This document shows, one piece after another, positions 25,103-35,366 of a DNA stretch of 64,000 nucleotides (position 1 is the stretch's first letter; each line of letters starts with the position of its first letter). A program made the position numbers and the translations under genes. Source of the stretch: Clostridium estertheticum subsp. estertheticum (GTDB lineage: Bacteria; Bacillota; Clostridia; Clostridiales; Clostridiaceae); the NCBI RefSeq assembly GCF_001877035.1, contig NZ_CP015756.1, forward strand, positions 1,541,001-1,605,000, written 5' to 3'. The notes beneath the pieces are model-generated. The model was not told the origin of the DNA, did not search any database, and saw only the letters and a program-made list of their open reading frames with translations.

Positions 25103-25900
25103 ATGGATCTTATAACTGTAAATGAAGAAAAATGTATTAAATGCGGACAATGTATTAAGGAATGCCCATCATTTGTTTTGAAAATGGGAGAAAAGGGCCC
25201 AGAAGAAGTAGCAAATACTAGTTGTATTGCCTGTGGACATTGTGTTGCTGTATGCCCAACTGAAGCTATAGATAATAAAAAAACACCACTTAAAGAGCAA
25301 ATTGATTCAAAAGATTTTCCTAAATTAAATGCAGAGCAAGCTGAGCATTTTCTAAGGGCGCGTCGTTCTATAAGAAGTTACAAAGACAAATCTGTATCAA
25401 GAGAAGAATTAACAAAATTAGTTGATATTGCAAGGCTCGCTCCGACTGGAAGCAATAGTCAAGGTATATCATTTGTTGTAGTTGAGGACAGAAAAGTAGT
25501 TGAAAAAGCTGTCGAACTTACTATTCGAATGATAGAAAAATCTCCATTAAAAGATGGATTAAAAGGATTAATTAGGTTGTACAGGGAAGACGGAGTTGAT
25601 GGAATTTTGCGTGGTGCTCCAAACTTAATTATGACTACTGCTGACAAAGGGTTTTCAAACGCTAGGGCTAATTCTATTTCTTCTTTGACTTATCTAGAAT
25701 TATTTGCTCCTTCACTAGGAATTGGAACTTGTTGGGCAGGTTATTTTGAATACTGTGCAGGCATTAAGGGCTCACCGATGCTTAAATTGTTTAATATACC
25801 AGAAGGAAAAACGATAACAGCTGCTGTTATGGTTGGATATCCTAAGTATACATATAAGAAGTTAGTGGATAGAAATCCATTAGAGGTAACTTATATCTAA
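25103..25900 (+). CDS. Nitroreductase fused to a 2x[4Fe-4S] ferredoxin domain
   Basis: About 265 residues. The N terminus has two 4Fe-4S motifs, CIKCGQCIKECP (about 11-22) and CIACGHCVAVCP (about 41-52). The rest is a nitroreductase/FMN domain with RRSIRSYKDKSVSREEL near 85-101 and ARLAPTGSNSQG near 110-121. Such enzymes take electrons from the clusters to reduce nitro compounds or quinones. ATG 25103 is preferred to the in-frame ATG at 25094, since GAGGGG touches the latter but sits 9 nt from the former. Ends at a strong terminator. Confidence 0.9.
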   Translation: MDLITVNEEKCIKCGQCIKECPSFVLKMGEKGPEEVANTSCIACGHCVAVCPTEAIDNKKTPLKEQIDSKDFPKLNAEQAEHFLRARRSIRSYKDKSVSREELTKLVDIARLAPTGSNSQGISFVVVEDRKVVEKAVELTIRMIEKSPLKDGLKGLIRLYREDGVDGILRGAPNLIMTTADKGFSNARANSISSLTYLELFAPSLGIGTCWAGYFEYCAGIKGSPMLKLFNIPEGKTITAAVMVGYPKYTYKKLVDRNPLEVTYI

Positions 25901-25906
25901 TATTAT

Positions 25907-25953
25907 AAAAATCGAGTAGCCAGTCTAATATAGCTGTCTACTCGATTTTTTTA
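25907..25953 (+). terminator. Terminator of the MarR-nitroreductase operon
   Basis: Stem AAATCGAGTAG...CTACTCGATTT with a small internal mismatch and a T7 tract. Confidence 0.85.
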
Positions 25954-26074
25954 TTTTCTTTAAAAAATTTTGCAATAAAGTAGACTAAAAATAATTAAAT
26001 ATTTGACAAAAATGTATAAAAAATATATGATTGTCTATAATTTATGCTAATAAAAAAATAGTTTTTTAAAAAGA

Positions 26075-26104
26075 TTGACATAATAGTTATAATATAGTTA
26101 TATT
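26075..26104 (+). promoter_or_regulatory. Promoter-like sequence before the 50-aa ORF
   Basis: TTGACA (26075-26080), then 17-18 bp to TTATAT/TATATT (26098-26104). Lies about 100 bp before the small gene at 26201. The rest of the region 25954-26200 holds nothing else I recognise. Confidence 0.5.
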
Positions 26105-26200
26105 ATAAGATAAAGATTTACATAAATTTAAATATTATGAATATTAACAAATGATTTAGTCTAGTATAAGATACTGCCATTATATAAAAGGTGAGGTTAA

Positions 26201-26353
26201 ATGTATATGAAAAAATTAAAAATAATAGTTGCAATAGATAAAAGTGAATTAATTAAAAGTAATAAAAGGATAATTGCTTGTGGTAAGAACTTCGGAAATG
26301 TTTTGGGTTCATCATTTGGTATTAAAAGCGTTGGCGTAAGAATAGGTAAATAA
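26201..26353 (+). CDS. Small basic peptide, 50 aa
   Basis: Short ORF starting MYMKKLKIIVAIDKS and ending GSSFGIKSVGVRIGK, strongly basic with Gly/Ser-rich C-terminal half and one Cys. AGGTGAGG lies 6-8 nt before the ATG and a promoter-like sequence lies about 100 bp upstream. No family recognised. It could encode a secreted or regulatory peptide, but no protease site or export partner is visible. It lies between the nitroreductase terminator and the sigma-54 activator. Confidence 0.5.
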   Translation: MYMKKLKIIVAIDKSELIKSNKRIIACGKNFGNVLGSSFGIKSVGVRIGK

Positions 26354-26360
26354 TTAATAT

Positions 26361-26387
26361 ATCTTCAATATCTTCAATATCTTCAAT
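26361..26387 (+). repeat. Tandem repeat, 9 bp x 3
   Basis: Three perfect copies of ATCTTCAAT directly after the small ORF. Confidence 0.8.
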
Positions 26388-26475
26388 AAATCAAAAAGTT
26401 TTGTTAACTTGTCGATAATCACAGTATATAGCTTTAAAAAGTAATATACTTGTACTATGCGAGGGGGTATTAAAA

Positions 26476-28419
26476 TTGGAGATTGAAATCGGGAAAGAAA
26501 TTTTAACACCAGAAGTTTTAAAAAATCAATTAGATGTAATTAAAAGATCCCATGCGCGATCAGTAGAGTATGGCATTGAAAAAGGAACAATATTTCCTCG
26601 AAAAATGCTAAAACTAGAAGGACGAAAAGATAATATTAGTAAAAATAGAAAGCTTTTAAATGCAGCTTCTAGGTTTATGGTAACCTTATATGAATTTCTA
26701 AAGGGATCAGGTTTCTTTATAGTTTTACTTGATAATGAATGTCGCATTCTAAAAATAATAGGCGATGAAGATGTAGTAGAGGAAGCATTAAGTTTAAATA
26801 TGGTAGTTGGCGCTTATATGTCAGAAAGTAGTATAGGAACAACTGCAATGGGTATTGCTATAAAGGAACAAAATCCTATTCAAATTTCTGAAAAAGAACA
26901 TTTTATTGCAGCATATCAAAGATGGACTTGCTCTGCAGCACCAATTCATGATGTAGATGGAACTATAATTGGATTACTTAATTTAACTGGTGGTAGGGAA
27001 AAAGTTCAAAAACATACCTTGGGCCTTATAGTTTCGGCTGTGAAATGCATTGAAAATCAAATAAATGTTGAATATATAAATAATAGACTGCTAGAAACTT
27101 ATCGATATATGAATACAGTAGTGGATTCTATTTATTTGGGCATTTATGTTATAAATAAAGAGGGGATTTTAAAAACCATTAATAAAGAAGCTTGTAGTAT
27201 TTTACGTATTAAAGAAGAAGATATAATTGGTAAAAAAGTAGATACTATCCTGCCAGATTGGATAAATATATTTGAAAAGATTATAAAAGGAAATGTTTAT
27301 AATAATATAGAGGTAACTCTAAGCAATGAAACTACAAAAACTAGATACAATGTATCTGCAAATCCAATAGAAATTGATAACGAAGTTAAAGGCTTGGTTG
27401 TTGTGTTTACTGCAATAAAAAAGGTAATTAAATCTGTGAATAAATATAGTAGTGGTAGAGCAATTTACAATTTTGAGGATATTGTTGGTGATAGCCTAGA
27501 AATTAAAAAAGTAATAGAATATGCAAAAATAATAAGTTCTTCCCCATCTACTGTTCTTATTCAAGGTGAAAGCGGAACTGGGAAAGAACTTTTGGCTCAA
27601 TCTATACATAATTACGGAGATAGAAGCAATAAAACATTTATAGCTATTAATTGCGGAGCTATCTCTAAAAATCTTATAGAAAGTGAATTATTTGGTTATG
27701 AGGAGGGTTCTTTTACAGGAGCTAGAAGGGGAGGCTGTGCAGGTAAGTTTGAACTTTCAAGTGGTGGAACGCTTTTCTTAGATGAGATAGGTGAGATGCC
27801 GCTTGATATGCAAGTTAATCTTTTAAGGGTTCTGCAAGAAGGTTATATAACTAGAGTCGGAGGAGATAAAATAATTCCTGTGGATGTAAGAATTATAGCT
27901 GCAACATATAAGGATTTAAAAAAAGAAGTTGAAAAAGGAAGATTTAGAGAGGACTTATACTATAGGTTAAGCGTTATTCCAATAAAAATCCCATCACTTA
28001 TAGAAAGAAAAGGAGATTTACCGATTCTTATTGATCATCTTTTGAAGATAAAAGCCAATAAATTAAACAAGAAACTTACAATTATGAGCGCAGGTATATA
28101 TGAAAAAATGTTAAATTATAATTGGCCAGGAAACATAAGGGAATTAGAAAATTGCATTGAAAATATAGTGAATTTGAATGGTGAAAGTACAATGGTTTTT
28201 GGTGATGATGAAAAAAACAAATCTATAAATAATGACTGTTTAAATAAAGTATTAAGTTTAGAAAATAAAAAGATTTATACCTTAGCAGAACTCGAAAAGA
28301 ATGAAATAATAAAAGCAATGGATCAAAATGAGTGTAATATGACCAAAACAGCAAAAGATTTAGGAATAACTAGAGCAACTTTGTATTCTAAAATAAAAAG
28401 GTACAATATAACTAGATGA
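26476..28419 (+). CDS. Sigma-54-dependent activator, AcoR-like (GAF-PAS-AAA-Fis)
   Basis: 647-residue enhancer-binding protein. GAF-like sensor at about 60-200, PAS at about 210-310, AAA+ domain at about 330-560, Fis-type HTH at the end ([22 protein letters not shown]). Walker A GESGTGKE, the sigma-54 contact loop as GSFTGA, and Walker B-like [11 protein letters not shown] are intact. The start is TTG with GAGGGGG 8 nt upstream. It lies directly upstream of adhE, whose leader has a perfect -24/-12 promoter, so it is very likely the adhE activator. The GAF/PAS signal (aldehyde, redox or other) is unknown. Confidence 0.93.
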   Translation: MEIEIGKEILTPEVLKNQLDVIKRSHARSVEYGIEKGTIFPRKMLKLEGRKDNISKNRKLLNAASRFMVTLYEFLKGSGFFIVLLDNECRILKIIGDEDVVEEALSLNMVVGAYMSESSIGTTAMGIAIKEQNPIQISEKEHFIAAYQRWTCSAAPIHDVDGTIIGLLNLTGGREKVQKHTLGLIVSAVKCIENQINVEYINNRLLETYRYMNTVVDSIYLGIYVINKEGILKTINKEACSILRIKEEDIIGKKVDTILPDWINIFEKIIKGNVYNNIEVTLSNETTKTRYNVSANPIEIDNEVKGLVVVFTAIKKVIKSVNKYSSGRAIYNFEDIVGDSLEIKKVIEYAKIISSSPSTVLIQGESGTGKELLAQSIHNYGDRSNKTFIAINCGAISKNLIESELFGYEEGSFTGARRGGCAGKFELSSGGTLFLDEIGEMPLDMQVNLLRVLQEGYITRVGGDKIIPVDVRIIAATYKDLKKEVEKGRFREDLYYRLSVIPIKIPSLIERKGDLPILIDHLLKIKANKLNKKLTIMSAGIYEKMLNYNWPGNIRELENCIENIVNLNGESTMVFGDDEKNKSINNDCLNKVLSLENKKIYTLAELEKNEIIKAMDQNECNMTKTAKDLGITRATLYSKIKRYNITR

Positions 28420-28451
28420 AGTCCAAATAACATAACCATACTAAATAATGG

Positions 28452-28490
28452 AGTGTATTAAAATTATACAATGTTTAAAATTCATACACT
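28452..28490 (+). promoter_or_regulatory. Candidate upstream activator site for adhE
   Basis: Dyad AGTGTAT (28452-28458) and ATACACT (28484-28490), enclosing two direct TTAAAATT copies, about 85-120 bp before the sigma-54 promoter. Spacing and symmetry suit an enhancer-binding protein. Confidence 0.5.
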
Positions 28491-28573
28491 AAAATAAGGG
28501 GAATAGTATAAAGAATATACAACACCACCTAAGTAAATTTGATTATGCCAATGAAAACGTTATATATAAATAG

Positions 28574-28590
28574 TTGGCATGATTTTTGCT
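28574..28590 (+). promoter_or_regulatory. Sigma-54 (-24/-12) promoter of adhE
   Basis: TTGGCATGATTTTTGCT: GG and GC are separated by exactly 10 bp and fit the TGGCAY-N5-TTGCW consensus. About 63 bp before the adhE ATG. A near-cre (TGAAAACGTTATAT) lies just upstream at about 28552. Confidence 0.85.
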
Positions 28591-28653
28591 CTATATAAGT
28601 TTATAGTTGAGTAAAATATTTAAAGCAACTAAATTTACGAATGAGGTGGTCTT

Positions 28654-31275
28654 ATGAAAGTGGTAAATAATGAAGTTCCGGAGAAGACAACTACCCAAAG
28701 GGTTACAAATGCGCAGGAATTAGATATAAGAATGGCTCAGGTTAGAGCAGCGCAAAAGGAGTATTCAACTTTCACACAAGAACAGGTAGACCAAATATTT
28801 AAAGCCGCATCTATGGCAGCAAATGACCAAAGAATTCCACTAGCCAAAATAGCTGTTGAAGAAACAGGAATGGGACTTGTAGAAGATAAAGTTATAAAAA
28901 ATCATTTTGCTTCTGAATATATATATAATTGTTATAAAGATTCACAAACTGTTGGAGTTTTCGAAAATGATGAAGCCGGTGGTATATCTAAAATTTATGA
29001 ACCAATTGGAGTACTAGCTGCAGTTGTACCAACTACAAATCCAACATCTACAGGAATATTCAAAGCCCTTATAGCTTTAAAAACCAGAAATGGAATCGTT
29101 TTCTCTCCGCATCCAGGAGCTAAAAAATGTACCATTGCAGCAATTAAAGTAGTTAGGGATGCAGCAGTAGCAGCAGGTGCACCAAAAGATATAATTGCAT
29201 GGGTAGACGAGCCTTCCATAGAACTTTCAGGGCTTGTTATGAAATCAGCAGATTTAATACTTGCAACGGGTGGGCCAGGAATGGTTCAAGCTGCTTATTC
29301 ATCAGGAAAACCAGCTGTTGGCGTTGGCTCAGGAAATACACCAGCAATTATTGATGACACAGCTGATATTAAAATGGCTGTAAGTTCAATTTTACTTTCT
29401 AAGAATTTTGATTATGGAACAATATGCGCGTCTGAGCAGACTGTAATCGTTATGGAGAGTATTTATGATGAAGTTAGAAAAGAATTTATTAAAAGAGGAG
29501 CTTATTTTCTTACACCAGATGAAACAGAAAAAATAAGAAAAGTAATATTAGTTGATGGTAGATTAAATCCGAAGCAGGTAGGTAGATCGGCTTCAACAAT
29601 AGCTTTCCTTGGAGGAATTAAACTTCCTGAAGAAACAAAAGTTCTTATAGGTGAAATTGAATCCGTAGAACTTGAAGAAGAATTTTCACATGAAAAATTA
29701 TCTACGGTACTTGGTATGTATAAGGTTAAAACTTTTGAGGAAGCACTAGCTAAAGCGGAAAGACTTGTTGTACTTGGAGGCTATGGTCACAGCAGCGTAT
29801 TATGGACTCATAGAACTAAGTCTAAAGATAGAATAGCCAAGTTTAGTTCACTTATGAGAACAGGAAGAATTATGATTAACATGCCATCCTCTCAAGGTGG
29901 AATAGGTGATATATTCAACTTTAAGACTACTCCTTCATTAACACTTGGTTGTGGATCATGGGGTGGGAATTCTGTTTCAGAAAATGTTGGAATTAAACAG
30001 CTATTGAATATTAAGAATTTAGCGCAGAGGAGAGAAAATATGCTTTGGTTTAAAGTTCCATCAAGAGTTTATTTTAAATATGGTTGCATTGAGAAAGCGA
30101 TTCAAGAATTAAAGGTATTAGGCAAAAAGAAAGTATTTATAGTGACTGATCAGATTCTTGTTGATCTTGGAATTGTGCATAGAGCCACAAAAGTTTTAAC
30201 AGAACTTGGAATAGAGTTTAAGGTGTTCTCAGATGTGTTACCAGATCCAACCCTTGCTACAGCAAGAGCAGGTGTTGAACAATTAAATGGATTTAAACCA
30301 GATACAATTATGTCAATTGGTGGAGGATCACCAATTGATGCAGCTAAAATCATGTGGGTATTATATGAACACCCAGAAGTCAAATTTGAAGATTTAGCTA
30401 TGAGATTTATGGACATTAGAAAAAGAGTTTATACATTCCCTGTACTGGGCTCAAAATGTTATATGGTTGCAGTGCCAACTACAGCAGGTACTGGATCAGA
30501 AGTCACTCCATTTGCAGTAATTACTGATGAAAAAACAGGAGCTAAATATCCTTTAGCTGATTATGAATTACTTCCCAATATGGCTATAATAGATGCAGAG
30601 CTTATGACGAATATGCCAAGAGGATTAACTGCAGCTTCAGGTATAGATGCTTTAACTCATGGGTTAGAATCTTATGTATCAGTTATGGCTTCACCATTTA
30701 GTGATGGATTAGCACTAGAAGCTATAAAAGAAATATTTAAGAATTTACCACTTGCATATAATGAAGGTCAAACAAACATAAAAGCAAGAGAAGGAATGGC
30801 TCATGCTTCAGCAATGGCTGGTATGGCGTTTGGTAATGCATTTCTAGGAGTTTGTCATTCAATGGCACATAAATTAGGATCAAAACATCATGTACCACAT
30901 GGCGTCGCTAATGCATTATTAATTAATGAAGTTATAAAATATAATGCTGTAGATAACCCAAGAAAACAAGGTACTTTCCCACAATATGAATATCCGAATG
31001 CTAAGAGAAAATATGCAATGGTTTCAGAAGCGCTAAACTTAGGCGGAAGCACGGATGACGAAAAGGTAGACTTACTAATTAAAGCTATTCAAGTATTAAA
31101 AGATCAAGTTAACATTCCTAAATCAATAAGTGCAGCAGGGGTTAAAAAGGAAGATTTTTATGCAACACTCGATGAAATGTGTGAACTAGCGTTTGATGAT
31201 CAGTGTACAGGTGCTAATCCAAGATACCCATTAATTAAAGAAATTAAGGCAATGTATATTAAAGTGTTTGAATAA
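28654..31275 (+). CDS. adhE: Bifunctional aldehyde-alcohol dehydrogenase
   Basis: 873-residue AdhE. The N-terminal CoA-acylating aldehyde dehydrogenase half (to about 440) reduces acyl-CoA to aldehyde; catalytic Cys in YGTICASEQTV near 256. A linker joins an iron-dependent alcohol dehydrogenase (about 460-873) with GGGSPIDAAK, GTGSEVTPFAVITDE, and metal-binding His in HGLESYVS and CHSMAHKLGSKHHVPHG. It makes ethanol or butanol while regenerating NAD+ in fermentation and normally forms spirosomes. ATG with GAGGTGG. Expression should need sigma-54 and the upstream activator. No terminator directly follows; a small ORF at 31370 may be cotranscribed. Confidence 0.97.
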   Translation: MKVVNNEVPEKTTTQRVTNAQELDIRMAQVRAAQKEYSTFTQEQVDQIFKAASMAANDQRIPLAKIAVEETGMGLVEDKVIKNHFASEYIYNCYKDSQTVGVFENDEAGGISKIYEPIGVLAAVVPTTNPTSTGIFKALIALKTRNGIVFSPHPGAKKCTIAAIKVVRDAAVAAGAPKDIIAWVDEPSIELSGLVMKSADLILATGGPGMVQAAYSSGKPAVGVGSGNTPAIIDDTADIKMAVSSILLSKNFDYGTICASEQTVIVMESIYDEVRKEFIKRGAYFLTPDETEKIRKVILVDGRLNPKQVGRSASTIAFLGGIKLPEETKVLIGEIESVELEEEFSHEKLSTVLGMYKVKTFEEALAKAERLVVLGGYGHSSVLWTHRTKSKDRIAKFSSLMRTGRIMINMPSSQGGIGDIFNFKTTPSLTLGCGSWGGNSVSENVGIKQLLNIKNLAQRRENMLWFKVPSRVYFKYGCIEKAIQELKVLGKKKVFIVTDQILVDLGIVHRATKVLTELGIEFKVFSDVLPDPTLATARAGVEQLNGFKPDTIMSIGGGSPIDAAKIMWVLYEHPEVKFEDLAMRFMDIRKRVYTFPVLGSKCYMVAVPTTAGTGSEVTPFAVITDEKTGAKYPLADYELLPNMAIIDAELMTNMPRGLTAASGIDALTHGLESYVSVMASPFSDGLALEAIKEIFKNLPLAYNEGQTNIKAREGMAHASAMAGMAFGNAFLGVCHSMAHKLGSKHHVPHGVANALLINEVIKYNAVDNPRKQGTFPQYEYPNAKRKYAMVSEALNLGGSTDDEKVDLLIKAIQVLKDQVNIPKSISAAGVKKEDFYATLDEMCELAFDDQCTGANPRYPLIKEIKAMYIKVFE

Positions 31276-31369
31276 AATATTAATCAATAAAAGAAAAATT
31301 TAAAGTAGATATTTAAGAGTTATATCATATGAAAAGATAACATTGTACCTGAGAGGATGGCGTATATGA

Positions 31370-31528
31370 ATGAATGTTTATATAGAAAATATGTCAAATG
31401 AGCAAATGAAAGACAAATTCATGGAAGTCAAAATTGAAAACCTTATAAGGCTTGATGCTGAAAAACAACTTGAAAAACAACTTAAAAGGATCAAAACAAT
31501 GCCGAAAGTTGCAGAAGTTCCATTATAG
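31370..31528 (+). CDS. Small coiled-coil-like protein, 52 aa
   Basis: MNVYIENMSNEQMKDKF... with a charged helix containing a tandem EKQLEKQL. ATG 31370 has GAGAGGATGG about 10 nt upstream, and a strong hairpin follows. Unrecognised; about 95 bp after adhE and possibly in its transcript. Confidence 0.45.
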   Translation: MNVYIENMSNEQMKDKFMEVKIENLIRLDAEKQLEKQLKRIKTMPKVAEVPL

Positions 31529-31558
31529 GAGCTTAAAATATATATAATACTATATCAT

Positions 31559-31596
31559 AGCAGCTAATTTATAGGTATAACTATAAATTGGCTGCT
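31559..31596 (+). terminator. Hairpin after the adhE region
   Basis: AGCAGCTAATTTATAG pairs with CTATAAATTGGCTGCT (one mismatch), 6-nt loop. T-rich sequence follows. Confidence 0.65.
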
Positions 31597-31915
31597 TAAT
31601 TAATATTTTCTCTTAATAATTATTTTTGCTGCCACTCGTTTATCCGGTGGTGTTTTTGGGTTTATATCCATCCAATACAGCCTTAGAGTTATTTATTAGG
31701 GTATTTAAAAAAAATAAAGGAAGAACGTCTACTCTTAATCTCCGCTACAATAAAAACAACTAAAGGTATTATAACTTCATGTTATGTTCAAAAATACAGT
31801 GAAGAATTAATAAGTCTAAATCCTTAAATAATATCTTCAAGGATTTAGACTTATTATGTTGAAAAATTTATTCTAATTATAACAACAATTTTATGTTGGA
31901 TTTAATTACACAAGT
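31597..31915. other. Intergenic region with possible gene relic and terminator
   Basis: No intact gene. Plus-strand frames read as coding-like fragments: AATRLSGGVFGFISIQYSLR at about 31630-31690 and, after a frame change, EERLLLISATIKTTKGIITS ending in a stop at 31828. This looks like a decayed ORF of unknown family. At 31808-31856 a perfect 18-bp stem (TAATAAGTCTAAATCCTT arm) with 13-nt loop probably terminates the minus-strand chemoreceptor gene. Confidence 0.5.
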
Positions 31916-33925
31916 TTATAACTTAAATTGTGAGATTTCTAATTCTAAGACATCCACGAGAGTTTTCATATTTTCTGCAGTATTACTAAATTCATTCATG
32001 GTTGCTGTTATTTCTTCTGTTGTTGCGGAAACTTCCTCTGTACTTGCACAAGACTCTTCACTTACCGCAGCAATGCTTTGCATTTTATCAACTATGTCAT
32101 CCTTTTGAATGTTAGTTTCTGCTATAGAAGAAGAAATTTCATCTGCTCCGACTTTAAGATTGCTTATAGACTCGGAAATCTTATTAAATATTGATTTAGT
32201 TTCTATTACTGCATTTGTCTGATTCTCTACTACATCTTTAGAAGCTTCCATTGTCAAAACTGCTTGTACTGATTTTTCTTTAACCTTTAAAATCAATTCT
32301 TGAATTTGCTTTGTGGAAGCTGCAGACTGCTCTGCTAGTTTTCTTATTTCATCTGCGACCACTGAGAAACCTTTGCCAGCTTCTCCTGCCCTAGCTGCTT
32401 CTATAGCAGCATTTAAAGCTAAAAGATTAGTTTGTGATGCAATACTATTTATAGTTTCAGTTATAGCTCCAATATTTTCACTTACTGTATTCATTTCCTC
32501 AATAACAACTGTAACCTTTTGAGCTGAGGCATTTGCTTCTTCGGTTTTCTCTATAAGTATATTCACCACATTTAAGCCGTTTTCACTTAAGTCGTTAGTC
32601 TTTTTAGATACCGTATCTATCTTAATAGCTAATGTTTTTATATTGTCAATACTATTACCTAGTTTTCGAACAGAGTCTGCACCAGTGGCAATATCTTGAG
32701 CTTGATCTGAGCTACCATTTGCAACTTGATCAATAGTTAAGGATACTTCCTCTACTGCCACTGCAGTTTCACTAGACATCTTATTTATTTCTTCAGATGA
32801 TGTTGAAATAGTATCAGCCGTATCTTTAACCTTCTTAATAAGATTAGATATATTAGTAATCATAATATTAAAATGGTTTCCTAATTCACCAAATTCATCT
32901 TTAGATTTTATATCTACATGTACTGATAAATCACCCTCAGAAGCCTTGCTAAATATATGCTCCAATTTATCAAGCTTTGCGGTTATGGACTTACTTAATA
33001 TTATGGACACAAATATGGCTATTATACCTAATATTAGGATAATTAGAAGGGTAATATTTTTTAAAACATTTGTATCATTTAATAATTCAGTCGTAGGCAT
33101 ATACGCTATAATTTTCCAGCCTGTTAATGCATTAGTTGTATAAACGCAATAATTATTTATTCCTTTGTAAATAAGGTTTTCTACACCTTCTTTATTTACT
33201 TTAACATTATTCCAATAAGATAACGACTTTACTTCATTCCCTCCGAGTAAAGTTTTATCAGGATTAGCAATCATTACTCCTTGTGTGCTTATCACAGAGG
33301 CATACCCATTATTACCTATTTTAATTGAAGATAGGCTATTTGCCATAGAGGTTAGATTAATATCTGTAGAAACTACACCTATTACTTGTCCGTTTTGTTC
33401 TACGGCTTTTGCAATTGAAAACATCATTAGTCCATTACTAGCACCTCTATAAGGTTCTGTGAAAATTACTTTCCCTTTATTTGCTACCGCTTCGGTATAC
33501 CATGGCCTAGTGGTTGGGTCATACCCTTTAGAAAGTTTATGAAAAGGATATTCCAGCATATTTTTATTAGAACTTGCAAAATACACATTAATTAAGTCTT
33601 TTCTACTGTCCTTAACAGATTGTAATGCCCCTAAAGCATAAGGTTTAAATTCAGGGTGTTGTTGCAATGATTTTAAATCAATATTGGCGGCTAACATATC
33701 CACATACCCCTGTATGCCAACTAAATAGTTAGTAATTCCTCTGTTAACTTCTACCAATGTTTGCGCAGAAGTTAATTTAACTTTAGATTCTAAAATAGCG
33801 TGAGATTTATTGTAAGTAATTATTCCGAGTAAACTTATGGGTGCTAAACATAGAATGACGAGTACTACTAATAATCTAACCTTTAAACTTCTTAAGTTAA
33901 TCCGTTTTCTTTTAATATTCTTCAT
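31916..33925 (-). CDS. Methyl-accepting chemotaxis protein with Cache sensor
   Basis: 669-residue chemoreceptor. Helix 1 at about 14-34, extracellular dCache-type domain to about 290 ([26 protein letters not shown] region is characteristic), helix 2 at about 292-312, HAMP, then the signalling domain with hairpin tip [26 protein letters not shown]. Cache_1 receptors often bind amino acids or small organic acids; ligand not predictable here. Start has AGAGGAGGA. A TGTCGAA (Spo0A-box-like) heptamer lies 22-28 bp upstream. Same strand as and 160 bp downstream of the HD-GYP gene. Confidence 0.94.
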   Translation of the reverse strand: MKNIKRKRINLRSLKVRLLVVLVILCLAPISLLGIITYNKSHAILESKVKLTSAQTLVEVNRGITNYLVGIQGYVDMLAANIDLKSLQQHPEFKPYALGALQSVKDSRKDLINVYFASSNKNMLEYPFHKLSKGYDPTTRPWYTEAVANKGKVIFTEPYRGASNGLMMFSIAKAVEQNGQVIGVVSTDINLTSMANSLSSIKIGNNGYASVISTQGVMIANPDKTLLGGNEVKSLSYWNNVKVNKEGVENLIYKGINNYCVYTTNALTGWKIIAYMPTTELLNDTNVLKNITLLIILILGIIAIFVSIILSKSITAKLDKLEHIFSKASEGDLSVHVDIKSKDEFGELGNHFNIMITNISNLIKKVKDTADTISTSSEEINKMSSETAVAVEEVSLTIDQVANGSSDQAQDIATGADSVRKLGNSIDNIKTLAIKIDTVSKKTNDLSENGLNVVNILIEKTEEANASAQKVTVVIEEMNTVSENIGAITETINSIASQTNLLALNAAIEAARAGEAGKGFSVVADEIRKLAEQSAASTKQIQELILKVKEKSVQAVLTMEASKDVVENQTNAVIETKSIFNKISESISNLKVGADEISSSIAETNIQKDDIVDKMQSIAAVSEESCASTEEVSATTEEITATMNEFSNTAENMKTLVDVLELEISQFKL

Positions 33926-34085
33926 ATGTGTCCTCCTCTTTTGTTATTCGACATTTTTTCCTTTTTAAAAGTATATTTTACCACTAATAGTTTCCAATAT
34001 TCAAGATTTATTTGTTTTAATTTTGAAAAATATCCAGTAGTGCTAAAATAAACAATTTTCTATAATATATGTATAATAAAATGAT

Positions 34086-35366
34086 TTATATATTGCGTTT
34101 ATTCTCATGGATTATTGATGAAAACCGTGTTTCATAAAAATTTAATGCTTTTGATTGTTTTATTTTTACTTGTGTATTTATAACATCATAGTTATCGAAT
34201 AGTAATTCAACAATACGTTTATCCAATAAATATTTATTTGCTTGCTTTTTTATAACTGTATAAATTTCATTTTTATCCATACCTTTTCTATAAGGTCTAT
34301 CTTCGGATATGGCTGTAAATATATCTGCAACAGCCATTATTCTAGAACCGGTACCAATTTCTTCACTAGTAAGATGAAATGGGTATCCACTACCATCTAA
34401 TTTTTCATGATGATAAGCTGCCCACTCAGCTATTCGTTGCAAACCACCAATAGAATTTAACGTTCTAAATGTATGATAAGTATGACACCTTATAATTGCA
34501 AATTCATCAACTGTTAATTTGCCTGGCTTCTCAAGAATACTGTTTGGTATTATTAATTTACCTATATCATGAAAATTCCCTGCTATCCTCATTGACTTTA
34601 CATCTAATTCTGCAAGTCCAAACAATTCAGATAATTTTACTGCACATTCTGATACACCAGATGTATGAGTAGCCGTAAATCTAGATTTAAAATCTATTAG
34701 ATCACGATATAAATTTGATATTAATGATATATCTTCTAGTTCTATTTGCATGGTTTTAAACTGCCCGTTGATTAATAACAATGAATATAAATTAGGAGAA
34801 GTTAAATCTAACCAAAATTCCTCTCTTTTAGATAAATCAAGAAAATAAGTTACTATGTTCTTATGTATAACTGTACCTGATAATTTTTTTATTGTTGTTA
34901 CTATATCGTTAACCTGGTGTAAGATATATTTATTCCTATTTATTAATCTCTCAACATAATCAGATAACAAAATGATTTGAGAAGAAAAAATTACTGGGTT
35001 TTCTATATCATCATCCCAATCATTCCAATTCCTATGATGGTTTCTTACTATCTTTGAAATTTTTCTTAACCATGGTATTTGTTCTAATAATAATTCCCCT
35101 CTTATAGTATGAATATTTTCATCTATTTCCTTAAAATTATGAATAGCTATTTTTTCTTCTACAGATACTGCACCAATATCATGTAATAATGCAGCAGTAA
35201 AAATATTTTCTGTAATTTCGGATCCTAAATTGGCTGTTTTTGATAACTCAAGTGCAATAAATGCTGTTCTATGTTGATGTTGGGCAACCAAGGGATTTGC
35301 TAAATCGGCTACTTCTGATAAAGATAATAGCAAATTACCTAAGTTTACGGCTAATTGACTCTTAAT
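34086..35366 (-). CDS. HD-GYP domain protein, probable ATT start
   Basis: Two HD modules. The N-terminal one has HQHRTAFIALELS and LLHDIGAVSVEEK. The C-terminal HD-GYP domain has GNFHDIGKLIIP, RCHTYHTFR and the diagnostic HHEKLDGSGYPFHL. HD-GYP proteins hydrolyse cyclic di-GMP to GMP, lowering this second messenger. The only usual start codon is TTG at 35333, with no ribosome site. Eleven codons earlier (35366) an ATT follows AAGGAG by 8 nt and adds IKSQLAVNLGN, in frame with a likely conserved N terminus; there is no ATG before the TAG at 35391-35393. I favour ATT as a rare start; a sequencing error is the alternative. Neighbours are chemoreceptors. Confidence 0.88.
   Translation of the reverse strand: MKSQLAVNLGNLLLSLSEVADLANPLVAQHQHRTAFIALELSKTANLGSEITENIFTAALLHDIGAVSVEEKIAIHNFKEIDENIHTIRGELLLEQIPWLRKISKIVRNHHRNWNDWDDDIENPVIFSSQIILLSDYVERLINRNKYILHQVNDIVTTIKKLSGTVIHKNIVTYFLDLSKREEFWLDLTSPNLYSLLLINGQFKTMQIELEDISLISNLYRDLIDFKSRFTATHTSGVSECAVKLSELFGLAELDVKSMRIAGNFHDIGKLIIPNSILEKPGKLTVDEFAIIRCHTYHTFRTLNSIGGLQRIAEWAAYHHEKLDGSGYPFHLTSEEIGTGSRIMAVADIFTAISEDRPYRKGMDKNEIYTVIKKQANKYLLDKRIVELLFDNYDVINTQVKIKQSKALNFYETRFSSIIHENKRNI

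Noticed and set aside
26361-26387. Tandem repeat as a CRISPR remnant
   Set aside because: 9-bp units without spacers; no cas genes anywhere in the window.
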